DNA from: Dehalococcoidia bacterium
GTDB lineage: Bacteria > Chloroflexota > Dehalococcoidia > Lucifugimonadales > JAGWBF01
Reading direction: 5' to 3'
DNA: 7,647 nucleotides
NCBI GenBank assembly: GCA_021296015.1
Contig: JAGWBG010000059.1
Span: 514-8,160 of the forward strand
Shown here in pieces: positions 1 through 6,739 of the stretch (position 1 is the first letter of the stretch; each line of letters starts with the position of its first letter). The notes under the pieces are model-generated. The model saw only the letters and a program-made list of their open reading frames with translations. It was not told the origin of the DNA and did no database searches. The translations under genes were made by a program, and so were the position numbers.

Positions 1-1
1 G

Positions 2-361
2 AAGGGATTAAACTACGGCTGGAACGTTATGGAAGGGACCAGTTGCTTCTCTCCACCCTCCGACTGCGACAAGGCCGGCTTGGAGTTACCCGTTGCGGAG
101 TACAGCCGCTCCGGTGGCAACTGCTCGGTCACCGGTGGGTACGTCTATGGCGGGCGAGGTATGCCGTCGCTGCTGGGCACCTACGTGTATGGGGACTATT
201 GCTCGGGGAGAATCTGGGGCCTCCGGTACGACGGTAGCTCAGTCACAGAGCACATGCTTCTGGCCGGCTCGGACTTGTCAATCACCTCATTCGGCCAGGA
301 CCTAGACCTCAACCTGTACATCCTCTCTCGCAACGACGGCATCTACCGCCTGGTCCCGTAG
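2..361 (+). CDS. PQQ-dependent sugar dehydrogenase-like protein (glucose/sorbosone dehydrogenase family), C-terminal fragment
   Basis: The reading frame is open from base 2 to the TAG at 359-361, so only the last 119 residues are present and the start lies outside the window. Seen: an opening NYGWNVMEG segment, a GNCSVTGGYVYGG segment, then GDYCSGRIWGL and a closing DGIYRLVP. These are the typical last blades of the soluble glucose/sorbosone dehydrogenase six-bladed beta-propeller, a family that oxidises sugars or other aldoses, usually with PQQ and usually outside the cytoplasm. Four cysteines fall in this tail (in TSCF, SDCD, GNCS and DYCS), which suggests disulfides in an exported protein; this is inference. 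The catalytic His and most PQQ and calcium ligands lie in the missing N-terminal part, so activity cannot be judged. It converges on the amidase gene, with a strong hairpin between them. Family call is firm; substrate is unknown. Confidence 0.85.
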   Translation, partial: KGLNYGWNVMEGTSCFSPPSDCDKAGLELPVAEYSRSGGNCSVTGGYVYGGRGMPSLLGTYVYGDYCSGRIWGLRYDGSSVTEHMLLAGSDLSITSFGQDLDLNLYILSRNDGIYRLVP

Positions 362-373
362 AGGGGCACAAAT

Positions 374-423
374 GAAGGAGCCGCTCGGACGGGTGTCAAA
401 GGCCAGACCGATGCGGCTCCTTC
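374..423. terminator. Convergent intergenic hairpin, probable bidirectional terminator
   Basis: A perfect 11-bp inverted repeat, GAAGGAGCCGC (374-384) against GCGGCTCCTTC (413-423), extends inward by TCGG (385-388) pairing with CCGA (408-411) past one bulged base at 412. It begins 12 bases after the sugar-dehydrogenase stop and 20 bases beyond the amidase stop on the other strand, where a shared terminator is expected. The flanks are only mildly T-rich (CCTATTTATGTT on the plus side, a TTT run on the minus side), so it is not a textbook intrinsic terminator; the long GC-rich stem is the main evidence. Confidence 0.6.
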
Positions 424-443
424 GCCTATTTATGTTAACTGCC

Positions 444-1874
444 TTATATCGGGGGTGGCGGCCTCATGGTGTGCCAGGGAGTGGCCTGCTCGTAGGCATA
501 GGCCACGTTCAGGACGGTGCTCTCGTCATAGTTTCTCCCACCTATCTGCAATCCGACCGGCAGGTTCTGGGAGTTGAAGCCACAGGGGACACTGATGGCA
601 GGAGTGCTGGACACGCTGGCCATGGCGGTCACGAGAGTGGCGCTTCCCTTACCGACAAAGGGGGCTTTCTCCGGACTGTCAATCCTGTTGATTGGGGTCC
701 CCGGCGGTGCAATCTTCCCGGCAGTGGCCCCGGAGGTCGGCATCACCCATACGTCCACTTTTTCCAGGGCTTCAATAACCTGATTGCGCAGGATGGTCCT
801 CAGCTTCTGGGCCTTGTAATAGTATTGGGCGGGCAGAATGCTGTTAACAAGGTAGGCAATCTGATTGTCATGTCCAATCTCTTGCAGGCGATTCTGGAGG
901 AAATCCTTGTACTGTAGAGGGGCCTCAATCCTGATGGGGCCGAGGATAGTCCAAGCCTCCGCGGAAAGGGGGATGGAGATTTCCTCTACGGAGGCCCCCA
1001 GCTCGCCAAGCACCCCAACGGCCTTCATAACCACCTCGTGGACCTCTGGGTGTATCATCTCGCCGTCGGTCACTTCCTTGACCACACCCACCTTCAACCC
1101 TTTTATATCGCCGCTCAGGGCCGCCCGGTAGTCTGGGACTGGGGTGTTCCAGGTATAGGGGGCTTTCGGGTCGTGTCCAGCTATGGCTTGCATGGTCATG
1201 GCACAGTCCTCTACAGTGCGGGACATGGGGCCCATGTGGTCCATTGACCATACCCCCGGCCTTACACCGTACCTGCTCACCCTACCCCAGGACGGCCTGA
1301 GTCCCACAAGGCCACACGCGGCTGCCGGGCCGCGTATGGAGCCGCCGGTGTCCTCTCCAAGGGAGGTGGCGCACAGGAAACCTGAGGTCCCTGCGGCCGC
1401 GCCCGTGCTGGAGCCTGTGGTGTGATACTCCAGGTTCCAGGGGTTGAGGGCCGTGCCGTAGGGCTGGACAGTGCCGGTTGTGCCAAACTCGGCAAGGTTC
1501 AGCTTACCGAGGAGGATGGCCCCGGCGCTTCTAAGCTTCTCTATCACAGTGGCGTCAATATCCGGGACAAAGTCCTTGTAGAAGAGGGAGCCGATGGTGG
1601 TGCGAATCCCCTTAGTGTAAGCCTGGTCCTTCTCGGCTACGGGGATGCCGTGCATGGGGCCACGGTACTCTCCCCTTGCCAAGGCTTGCTCCGATTCCCG
1701 GGCGGCCTGAAGGGCCTCATCACGGGTTACGGTGATATAGGCGTGAAGGGTGGGATCCAAGCGGTCAATGCGATCCAGATAGGCCTCCACCGCCTCTACG
1801 GGAGACACCTCTTTGCTCTTTATGAGTCCGGAAAGCTCCGTAGCAGAAAGGTAAGGTAAATCGCCATTTTCCAT
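444..1874 (-). CDS. Amidase-signature family hydrolase
   Basis: A complete 476-residue enzyme of the amidase signature superfamily (GatA, fatty-acid amide hydrolase and bacterial amidases), which hydrolyses C-N amide bonds by a Ser-cisSer-Lys triad. Seen: GIPVAEKD gives the catalytic Lys82; the GSSTG segment gives the cis-Ser155; DTGGSIRGPAA gives the nucleophile Ser179. The 24-residue spacing from Ser155 to Ser179 matches GatA and FAAH. The usual GRVSRYG and DHMGPMSRTVEDCA blocks follow near residues 197-225. Length is normal. No signal peptide or membrane segment is visible, so it should be cytoplasmic. The ATG is well supported by AAAGGAGG (minus strand, 1879-1886) 5 bases upstream, and a near-consensus promoter sits at 1946-1974. 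No gatB or gatC gene is adjacent, so a stand-alone amidase is more likely than the tRNA amidotransferase subunit. The substrate cannot be read from the sequence. Confidence 0.93.
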   Translation of the reverse strand: MENGDLPYLSATELSGLIKSKEVSPVEAVEAYLDRIDRLDPTLHAYITVTRDEALQAARESEQALARGEYRGPMHGIPVAEKDQAYTKGIRTTIGSLFYKDFVPDIDATVIEKLRSAGAILLGKLNLAEFGTTGTVQPYGTALNPWNLEYHTTGSSTGAAAGTSGFLCATSLGEDTGGSIRGPAAACGLVGLRPSWGRVSRYGVRPGVWSMDHMGPMSRTVEDCAMTMQAIAGHDPKAPYTWNTPVPDYRAALSGDIKGLKVGVVKEVTDGEMIHPEVHEVVMKAVGVLGELGASVEEISIPLSAEAWTILGPIRIEAPLQYKDFLQNRLQEIGHDNQIAYLVNSILPAQYYYKAQKLRTILRNQVIEALEKVDVWVMPTSGATAGKIAPPGTPINRIDSPEKAPFVGKGSATLVTAMASVSSTPAISVPCGFNSQNLPVGLQIGGRNYDESTVLNVAYAYEQATPWHTMRPPPPI

Positions 1875-1945
1875 GACGCCTCCTTTATCGTGCCGGGTCG
1901 CGCCCCAGTCGTGTTTCAGACGGGTACCAGTCCGGCGATGGAACG

Positions 1946-1974
1946 ATTATAGGGTCGGTCTAAACGGGAGTCAA
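1946..1974 (-). promoter_or_regulatory. Sigma70-type promoter of the amidase gene
   Basis: On the minus strand, TTGACT (1969-1974) is followed after exactly 17 bases by TATAAT (1946-1951). This is 11 of 12 consensus bases with ideal spacing. Transcription should begin near 1939, giving a leader of about 65 bases before the amidase ATG at 1874. The promoter lies within the 123-base gap after the GMC oxidoreductase stop, so the amidase can be expressed independently of its upstream neighbours. Confidence 0.78.
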
Positions 1975-1997
1975 GGTCAGCTCGCGTCTGACTGCGG

Positions 1998-3596
1998 CTA
2001 CCTGCCCGTTATCCGGTAGCGCCCCTCGCCTTTCAGGTAGTCTGCCGTCCTCAAAGCGAGGGCTTGAATAGTAGGAGTGGGGTTAAGGCCGCCGGCCGTG
2101 ACCCAGATACTGCCGTCTATGATAAACAGGTTCTTCACGTCGTGGCTACCACCCCATCGGTCCACCACCGAAGTCCGGGGGTCGTCTCCCATTGGGGCCG
2201 TGCCCACGAGGTGCCAGCCCCCAATTATTTTAGCAGGGTCTCCTATGACCTTCCTGGCCCCTGCCGCCTCCATAACTTCCCTGGCCCGGTCAACCCCATG
2301 TGCCAGCATCCTGGTGGTGTTCTCGCTCATCTTGTAGCGCACCTTGGGAGCCGGGATGCCGTTGCTGTCCAGAAGGTCCGGGTCCAGGGTAACGTCGTTG
2401 TGCTCCTCGGGCAGGTCTTCGGACATGACCACTATGCCGATGCTGTGAGCGGATAGCTCGTGAAACTGGCGATGATGTTCGGGTCCCCAGGGTACCGGAT
2501 GTCGTGCCCAGCCGCCGTTGGCCGTAGCCACCGGCCCCACGCCCCTCAACACCTGGAACTCGTAGCCTCGAACAAAACCTCGTGCCGAGTCGGACTCGTA
2601 AAACTGCTGGCTCAACATTGTGCTGCTCATGGGGCCAACGTAGCCGTCGGACCGCTCGTCAAATACGCCGATAACGCCAACGGAGGGATGATACATCAGA
2701 TTCTTGCCCACCAGTCCACTGCTGTTGGCCAGCCCGTCGGGGAAGATGGGCGACCGTGAGTTGAGTAGCAGGCGCGGGGTTCCAACACCGTTACAGGCGA
2801 GCACAATGACACTGGCCGTCTGCTCCTGGACTCGACCGTCGGCGTCGTAGTAGATGGCGCTATGGGCCATGCCGTCCGCGCTCACCGTGATTTCCCTGAC
2901 CCTGGTATTGGTCCGAAGGATAGCCCCGTTATTGAGAGCCTTGGGCCAGTAGCTAATGTCTACGCTAGACGGCGACCTTATTCCGGTCCCTAAATTAGGA
3001 GTCCTACCGTCGTACTCCGTTGAACTAACGGCGCTGTCAGAAGACCACCAGTGCCATCCCAGCTTGTCAAACCCCTTGGCTAGGACCTCGCCCAAACTGC
3101 CTATGGGAAGGGGAGGAGTGGGTCTGGGTGGCTTGGGTGGGTAGGCGGGGTCGCCATTCAGCCCGGACGTTCCCATCTGCCGGTCGTTCTGGTCGAAGTA
3201 AGGCTCCAACTCCTGGTAGGTCAGGGGCCAATCGTCGGCGACACCGTCGAGGGTGCGCACCCGGAAGTCCGACGGATGGAGGCGTGGGAAATGGGACCCC
3301 CAGTGTATGGTGCTGCCGCCCACGGCATTGTACATGTAGGGGGCAATTACCGACTCCAGGTTATTTACAGGATAGTCCTGGGGTAGCCTTCTAAAGTTTG
3401 GGTCGGGATTAAAATCGGTCTGCCAGTGGACTTCCCATTCATGCTCGGTCACAGGGAACGCCTTTGGGTCGAGCCACCCTCCCTGCTCCAGGCACAACAC
3501 CTGGATACCGGCCTGTGTGAGGCTCCATGCCAGGGCCGCTCCGGAAGCGCCGGCACCGATAACCAGGACATCCACCATATCTTTCGACTGGGCCAT
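1998..3596 (-). CDS. GMC-family FAD-dependent oxidoreductase
   Basis: A complete 532-residue member of the glucose-methanol-choline oxidoreductase family, flavoenzymes that oxidise alcohols or sugars. Seen: an N-terminal dinucleotide-binding motif, VIGAGASGAALA (Gly14, Gly16, Gly19), with acidic Glu37 at the end of the second strand to hold the FAD ribose; the GGSTIHWGSHFPRLHPSDF block at residues 93-111; and a C-terminal half with GGWHLVGTAPMG (His462) and GGLNPTPTIQALALR (Asn505), the expected catalytic His/Asn pair. This architecture resembles the gluconate-dehydrogenase-like and choline-dehydrogenase-like branches. There is no obvious signal peptide. The start is supported by GAGGAGGT on the minus strand at 3600-3607. 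I see no convincing promoter in the 187 bases upstream, so it may be read through from the squalene synthase gene. No partner cytochrome or small gluconate-dehydrogenase subunit lies next to it. The substrate is unknown. Confidence 0.93.
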   Translation of the reverse strand: MAQSKDMVDVLVIGAGASGAALAWSLTQAGIQVLCLEQGGWLDPKAFPVTEHEWEVHWQTDFNPDPNFRRLPQDYPVNNLESVIAPYMYNAVGGSTIHWGSHFPRLHPSDFRVRTLDGVADDWPLTYQELEPYFDQNDRQMGTSGLNGDPAYPPKPPRPTPPLPIGSLGEVLAKGFDKLGWHWWSSDSAVSSTEYDGRTPNLGTGIRSPSSVDISYWPKALNNGAILRTNTRVREITVSADGMAHSAIYYDADGRVQEQTASVIVLACNGVGTPRLLLNSRSPIFPDGLANSSGLVGKNLMYHPSVGVIGVFDERSDGYVGPMSSTMLSQQFYESDSARGFVRGYEFQVLRGVGPVATANGGWARHPVPWGPEHHRQFHELSAHSIGIVVMSEDLPEEHNDVTLDPDLLDSNGIPAPKVRYKMSENTTRMLAHGVDRAREVMEAAGARKVIGDPAKIIGGWHLVGTAPMGDDPRTSVVDRWGGSHDVKNLFIIDGSIWVTAGGLNPTPTIQALALRTADYLKGEGRYRITGR

Positions 3597-3657
3597 TATA
3601 CCTCCTCAGCGCACACCGGAGCAGACACAGATTTGACCATTGGCCCGGTGTAGGTCC

Positions 3658-3765
3658 TCCTCTCCCTCCATGGGAGAGGATTGAGGTGAGGGTGAAGGTG
3701 TCCGAATAACTCCCCCTCACCCCTTTGACAAGCTCTAACCTTCTCTCTCTTACCAGGGGAGAAGG
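3658..3765. repeat. Paired inverted REP-like palindromic repeats
   Basis: The 187-base gap between the squalene synthase and GMC genes holds two palindromic units facing each other. Left unit: TCCTCTCCC (3658-3666) pairs perfectly with GGGAGAGGA (3672-3680) across a 5-base loop and is followed by GTGAGGG (3686-3692). Right unit: CCCTCAC (3714-3720), then CCTTCTC (3739-3745) pairing with GAGAAGG (3759-3765). GTGAGGG and CCCTCAC are themselves an inverted pair, so the whole can fold as a larger cruciform. The CCCTCACC...CTCTCCC theme is a widespread type of extragenic repeat in bacterial genomes. An alternative stem, AGAAGGC (3760-3766) with GCCTTCT (3778-3784), touches the squalene synthase stop codon. 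Possible roles are transcript 3'-end stabilisation or attenuation between the two leftward genes; this is inference. Confidence 0.65.
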
Positions 3766-3783
3766 CACTTTGGAGAGGCCTTC

Positions 3784-4875
3784 TTAAAGGGCCGTCTCAA
3801 CTTGCTTCCGAAGGCGTGCTATCCATGCGCGCAGAAGCCGGTCGGAAGACACGCACGGCAGCGAGAGAGCCATTGTGCGATAGACCCACCCACGGCTGAC
3901 TTTTGACGGCCTGGAGGGGTCAAGCCACGCCTCATTATACGCCAGCCTCGAAAGGGTTGCGAGTCCAATGAGAAGCGGCCAAAGGACTGCCAGTCTCAGG
4001 CGCAGACACCGCCCCGGTATGGAGAGTAAGTATTCCTCCGCCGCGCGGTAGTGCTCCAGGGCCACTTCTATGCCGGCGACAAGAACAGGCCGAGCCTTAT
4101 CGCCCGATAAGGGGCTTAGCAACTCCTCCGGTGTAAGGCCTACACGGGCAAGCTCGGTCTCGGGCAGGTAGCAGCGTCCGATACGCAAGTCCCTGGGCAC
4201 GTCGCGGAGAACGTTGGTCAGTTGGAGCGCCTTGCCAAACCGGACGCCCGTCTCCGACATGTACCCCGCATCCCATTCTCTGAGCGCGGGCGTATGGGCC
4301 ATCGTGATTGTCGTCCAGAACTCGCCCACGCATCCGGCCACGTAGTAGGTGTAACTGTCAAGCTCTTCCAAATCCTTGAACGCCACAAGCCGGCCGGAGT
4401 CCTCCTGTGGGAAAATGGTCAGGTCTGTCTCCATGCCCCGGGTGAGGGTCACAACCACAGACCTTACACGGGTACGGTCTTCCTCGGACAACGCTTCCAG
4501 CAACGAGAAGGCTTCAGGCAGCGCGGTCAATAGCGCCCGCTCATCTGCCCTAGACTGCTTGTCCGTCAGGGCAGCTCCAATCTCTTGCAGCGCTCTCATG
4601 GTCGCCGGGCCTTCGACCAAGCTTCTGAAAGCCAGGAGATGCCCCAGACGTTCCTGGGGCGGTAACAGCCGTGTGTCGGCAATGGTGTCGGCGGCACGAG
4701 CGAGCAGGTAGGCCAGGCCCACCGGCTCGCGGAGTCTTTTGGGCAGCACTCGTAGAGTCAGGTAGAACGTCCTGGAAACGCCTCGCAGTAGGCCCGTAAG
4801 GAGGCGCTCCCGGTCGGCCCGGACAATGACCGGCAGTTCCACGGGGCTGGAGGAGATGCGTTGTATATCTGCCAT
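3784..4875 (-). CDS. Squalene/phytoene synthase family protein, probably a one-step squalene synthase type
   Basis: A complete 363-residue head-to-head prenyl synthase. Such enzymes join two prenyl diphosphates (farnesyl for squalene, geranylgeranyl for phytoene). Seen: the substrate-entry block SRTFYLTLRVLP at 34-45; the first aspartate-rich motif DTIAD (Asp63, Asp67) inside LAYLLARAADTIADT; the YYVAGCVGEFW helix at 177-187; and the second motif NVLRDVPRD (Asp225, Asp229) followed by GRCYLP. Both magnesium-binding motifs are intact. At 363 residues it is longer than HpnC, HpnD or typical CrtB (about 280-310). A hydrophobic C-terminal stretch near 291-311 and a KVSRGWVYR segment at 325-333 resemble bacterial squalene synthases that work alone; that subtype is inference. 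No desaturase, cyclase or other hopanoid or carotenoid gene is in the window. The ribosome site before the ATG is weak, but an extended -10 promoter lies about 50 bases upstream. Confidence 0.88.
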   Translation of the reverse strand: MADIQRISSSPVELPVIVRADRERLLTGLLRGVSRTFYLTLRVLPKRLREPVGLAYLLARAADTIADTRLLPPQERLGHLLAFRSLVEGPATMRALQEIGAALTDKQSRADERALLTALPEAFSLLEALSEEDRTRVRSVVVTLTRGMETDLTIFPQEDSGRLVAFKDLEELDSYTYYVAGCVGEFWTTITMAHTPALREWDAGYMSETGVRFGKALQLTNVLRDVPRDLRIGRCYLPETELARVGLTPEELLSPLSGDKARPVLVAGIEVALEHYRAAEEYLLSIPGRCLRLRLAVLWPLLIGLATLSRLAYNEAWLDPSRPSKVSRGWVYRTMALSLPCVSSDRLLRAWIARLRKQVETAL

Positions 4876-4923
4876 TCAAGCAAACCTGACGAGTGGACTT
4901 GTTACGGGAAGAGACGAACCATT

Positions 4924-4932
4924 ATTATATCA
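4924..4932 (-). promoter_or_regulatory. Extended -10 promoter for the squalene synthase gene
   Basis: On the minus strand the sequence reads TGATATAAT (4924-4932), a perfect extended -10 element (TG, one base, TATAAT). No good -35 hexamer is found 16-18 bases upstream, which is common for extended -10 promoters. Initiation would fall near 4917, giving a leader of about 42 bases to the ATG at 4875. It lies about 25 bases from the rightward promoter of sdhA, so the two RNA polymerase footprints should overlap. Confidence 0.6.
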
Positions 4933-4955
4933 GATACAGGTCTCCCATTGATAAA

Positions 4956-4984
4956 TTGACAGTCTCTCAAGCTAATCTTATAAT
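4956..4984 (+). promoter_or_regulatory. Perfect-consensus sigma70 promoter of sdhAB
   Basis: TTGACA (4956-4961) and TATAAT (4979-4984) are separated by exactly 17 bases, so all 12 bases and the spacing match the housekeeping consensus. The start would be near 4991, leaving a leader of about 76 bases before the sdhA ATG. The leader holds a modest inverted repeat, CGGAGG (4998-5003) with CCTCCG (5021-5026), of uncertain meaning, and ends with AGGGGGAG at 5053-5060 as ribosome binding site. No clear operator palindrome overlaps the promoter. Confidence 0.82.
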
Positions 4985-5066
4985 TGCCCAGTATGGCCGG
5001 AGGCCCGGGTAAGGAACCATCCTCCGCAGAACTACACTACAACACAGCACGCAGGGGGAGCCTGAT

Positions 5067-6737
5067 ATGCCGGAGCATGACTTGATAGTAGTTGGCGGTG
5101 GCTTCGCCGGAATGCGTGCCGCCATCGCTGCTAAAGCTGCCGGCGCTGACGTGGCTCTGGCCTCCAAGGTGCATCCTCTGAGAAGCCATTCGTCGGGCAC
5201 TCAAAGCGGTATCAACGCCGCTCTGGGTGCCGGTGACTCCTGGCAGTCCCATGCCGAGGACACCATCAAAGCGGGAAATTATTTGTCGGACCAGGACGCC
5301 GTAGAGATTCTGTGCCGGGAAGGCATCCAGGATGTAATTGGCCTGGAGCACATGGGCGTCATCTTCAGCAGGGACGGTGAGGGACGTATTGACGTGATGC
5401 CCTTCGCAGGCTCCTCCCGGCCTCGTACTTGCTACGTGGGCGACTCCGCAGGCCACATCATCCTCCAGGTCCTCTACGAGCAGATACTAAGGTGGCAGGT
5501 CCACACCTACGACGAGTGGTTCGTCACCTCGCTTCTGGTCGAGGACGGAGTGTGCCGAGGGGTCATAGCCCAGGAGCTGTCCTCGGGGAAACTTCAGCCG
5601 TTGCACGCCAAAGCGGTAGTCCTGGCTACCGGTGGCATGGGACGAATGTACCAACCCAGCACCTCCGCCTATACGTCCACCGCCGACGGAGTTGCCCTGG
5701 CGTATAGAGCCGGTGTCCCTCTGATGGATATGGAGATGGTCCATTATCACCCCACAACTCTCAAAGGTAGCGGGGTGGTAATTACCGAGGCGGCCCGTGG
5801 GGAAGGAGCCTACCTGGTCAACAATGCCGGTGACAGGTTCATGGCATCCTATGACCCTCATTCAATGGAGTTGGCGTCACGGGACACGTGCAGCCGCGCT
5901 ATAGAGACGGAGATATTTAGCGAAAGAGGTGAGGATGGGTGTGTTTTCCTCGACTTCCGACACCTGGATACGGCCCGCACCGAGGACCGCTTGCCCGAGA
6001 CTCGGCTTCTGGTGAGCAGGTTAGCGGGCATTGACATCGGGAAGGACCTGGTGCCGGTGCAGCCAGCAATGCACCGTCCAATCGGGGGCATACAGGTAGA
6101 CACCCGGGGTGCTACTGCCATGTCCGGGCTGTATGCCGCAGGAGAATGCGCCGGCCTGGGGGTCCACGGGGCCAACCGCCTGGGAGGTAACTCCCTGCTG
6201 GAATGCATGGTCTTTGGCAGGCGCGCCGGAGAGTCCGCGGCCAACTATGCCAGAGCAAGCCAGCTGCGGAGGGCCTCCGAGTCCTTGCTGGCGGACGAAG
6301 AGAGGCGAGCCGGGGAGATAGCCACCCGGAAAGGCGGAGAGAACACCGTAGGCTCTCTACGCCGTGACCTGGCATTGAACATGCACCAAAACGTAGGCAC
6401 GTACCGGAGCGGAGACGGACTGCAGATGATGGCCGACAGAATCGGTGACCTGAAGGAACGGTACACGCGAGTGGGTATCCCAAGCGCAGGCGGCGCCTAC
6501 AATCCATCCCTCTCAACCTACCTGGAACTGGGGAATATGCTGGACGTGGCCCGGGTCATCGTTGCCAGCGCCCTGGCACGCCAGGAAAGTCGAGGTGCCC
6601 ACTACCGGACCGATTTCCCCGATAGGGACGACACCAACTGGCTGCGTCACACCATCGCCTCGTGTAGTCCGGATGGACCAACGCTGACCCATAAGCCTGT
6701 TGTAATAACTCAGTGGCAGCCGGAAAGGAGGACTTAG
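5067..6737 (+). CDS. sdhA: Succinate dehydrogenase/fumarate reductase flavoprotein subunit
   Basis: A complete 556-residue catalytic subunit that interconverts succinate and fumarate with covalently bound FAD and passes electrons to SdhB. Seen: the FAD motif VVGGGFAGMRAA at 8-19; RSHSSGTQSGINAALG at 39-54 with His41 at the covalent FAD-histidyl position (family usual is RSHT...QGGI); HYHPTTL with His228; GEGAYLVNNAGDRFM at 245-259; LASRD with Arg272, the proton-transfer arginine; MHRPIGGI with His336; and AAGECAGLGVHGANRLGGNSLLE with Glu359 and Arg371. All expected active-site residues are present. It is slightly shorter than E. coli SdhA (588). The start is supported by AGGGGGAG six bases upstream. 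sdhB follows after a 2-base gap, and the presence of a cognate iron-sulfur subunit argues against L-aspartate oxidase. Direction of catalysis (succinate oxidation or fumarate reduction) cannot be told from sequence. Confidence 0.95.
   Translation: MPEHDLIVVGGGFAGMRAAIAAKAAGADVALASKVHPLRSHSSGTQSGINAALGAGDSWQSHAEDTIKAGNYLSDQDAVEILCREGIQDVIGLEHMGVIFSRDGEGRIDVMPFAGSSRPRTCYVGDSAGHIILQVLYEQILRWQVHTYDEWFVTSLLVEDGVCRGVIAQELSSGKLQPLHAKAVVLATGGMGRMYQPSTSAYTSTADGVALAYRAGVPLMDMEMVHYHPTTLKGSGVVITEAARGEGAYLVNNAGDRFMASYDPHSMELASRDTCSRAIETEIFSERGEDGCVFLDFRHLDTARTEDRLPETRLLVSRLAGIDIGKDLVPVQPAMHRPIGGIQVDTRGATAMSGLYAAGECAGLGVHGANRLGGNSLLECMVFGRRAGESAANYARASQLRRASESLLADEERRAGEIATRKGGENTVGSLRRDLALNMHQNVGTYRSGDGLQMMADRIGDLKERYTRVGIPSAGGAYNPSLSTYLELGNMLDVARVIVASALARQESRGAHYRTDFPDRDDTNWLRHTIASCSPDGPTLTHKPVVITQWQPERRT
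6724..6731 (+). promoter_or_regulatory. Ribosome binding site of sdhB inside the end of sdhA
   Basis: AAAGGAGG, a full anti-16S match, lies in the last codons of sdhA, 8 bases before the sdhB ATG at 6740. It fixes that ATG as the start and, with the 2-base gap to the sdhA stop, indicates closely coupled translation of the two subunits in equal amounts. Confidence 0.8.
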
Positions 6738-6739
6738 CA

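Noticed and set aside
372..917. Plus-strand open frame of 181 codons opposite the amidase C-terminus
   Set aside because: It starts inside the terminator hairpin, has no ribosome site or recognisable domain, and lies antisense to a well-supported gene; GC-rich shadow frame.
1422..1859. Plus-strand open frame of 145 codons opposite the amidase N-terminal half
   Set aside because: Antisense to the conserved amidase signature region, no family resemblance and no translation signals.
1976..1992. Short inverted repeat GTCAG/CTGAC just after the GMC stop codon, as a terminator
   Set aside because: Only a 5-bp stem with a 7-base loop and no T-run, and it abuts the -35 of the amidase promoter; chance is likely.
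3707..3735. TTGTCA...TATTCG on the minus strand as a promoter for the GMC gene
   Set aside because: The -35 is fair and spacing is 17, but the -10 matches only three of six bases and it lies within the REP-like repeat.
4998..5026. CGGAGG/CCTCCG hairpin in the sdhA leader as a riboswitch or attenuator
   Set aside because: A 6-bp stem with a 17-base loop and no second competing structure or T-run; no match to a known riboswitch class that I recognise.
5858..6516. Two minus-strand open frames (128 and 134 codons) opposite sdhA
   Set aside because: Composition is Arg/Pro/Ser-rich as expected for antisense shadows of GC-rich coding sequence; no promoter or ribosome site.
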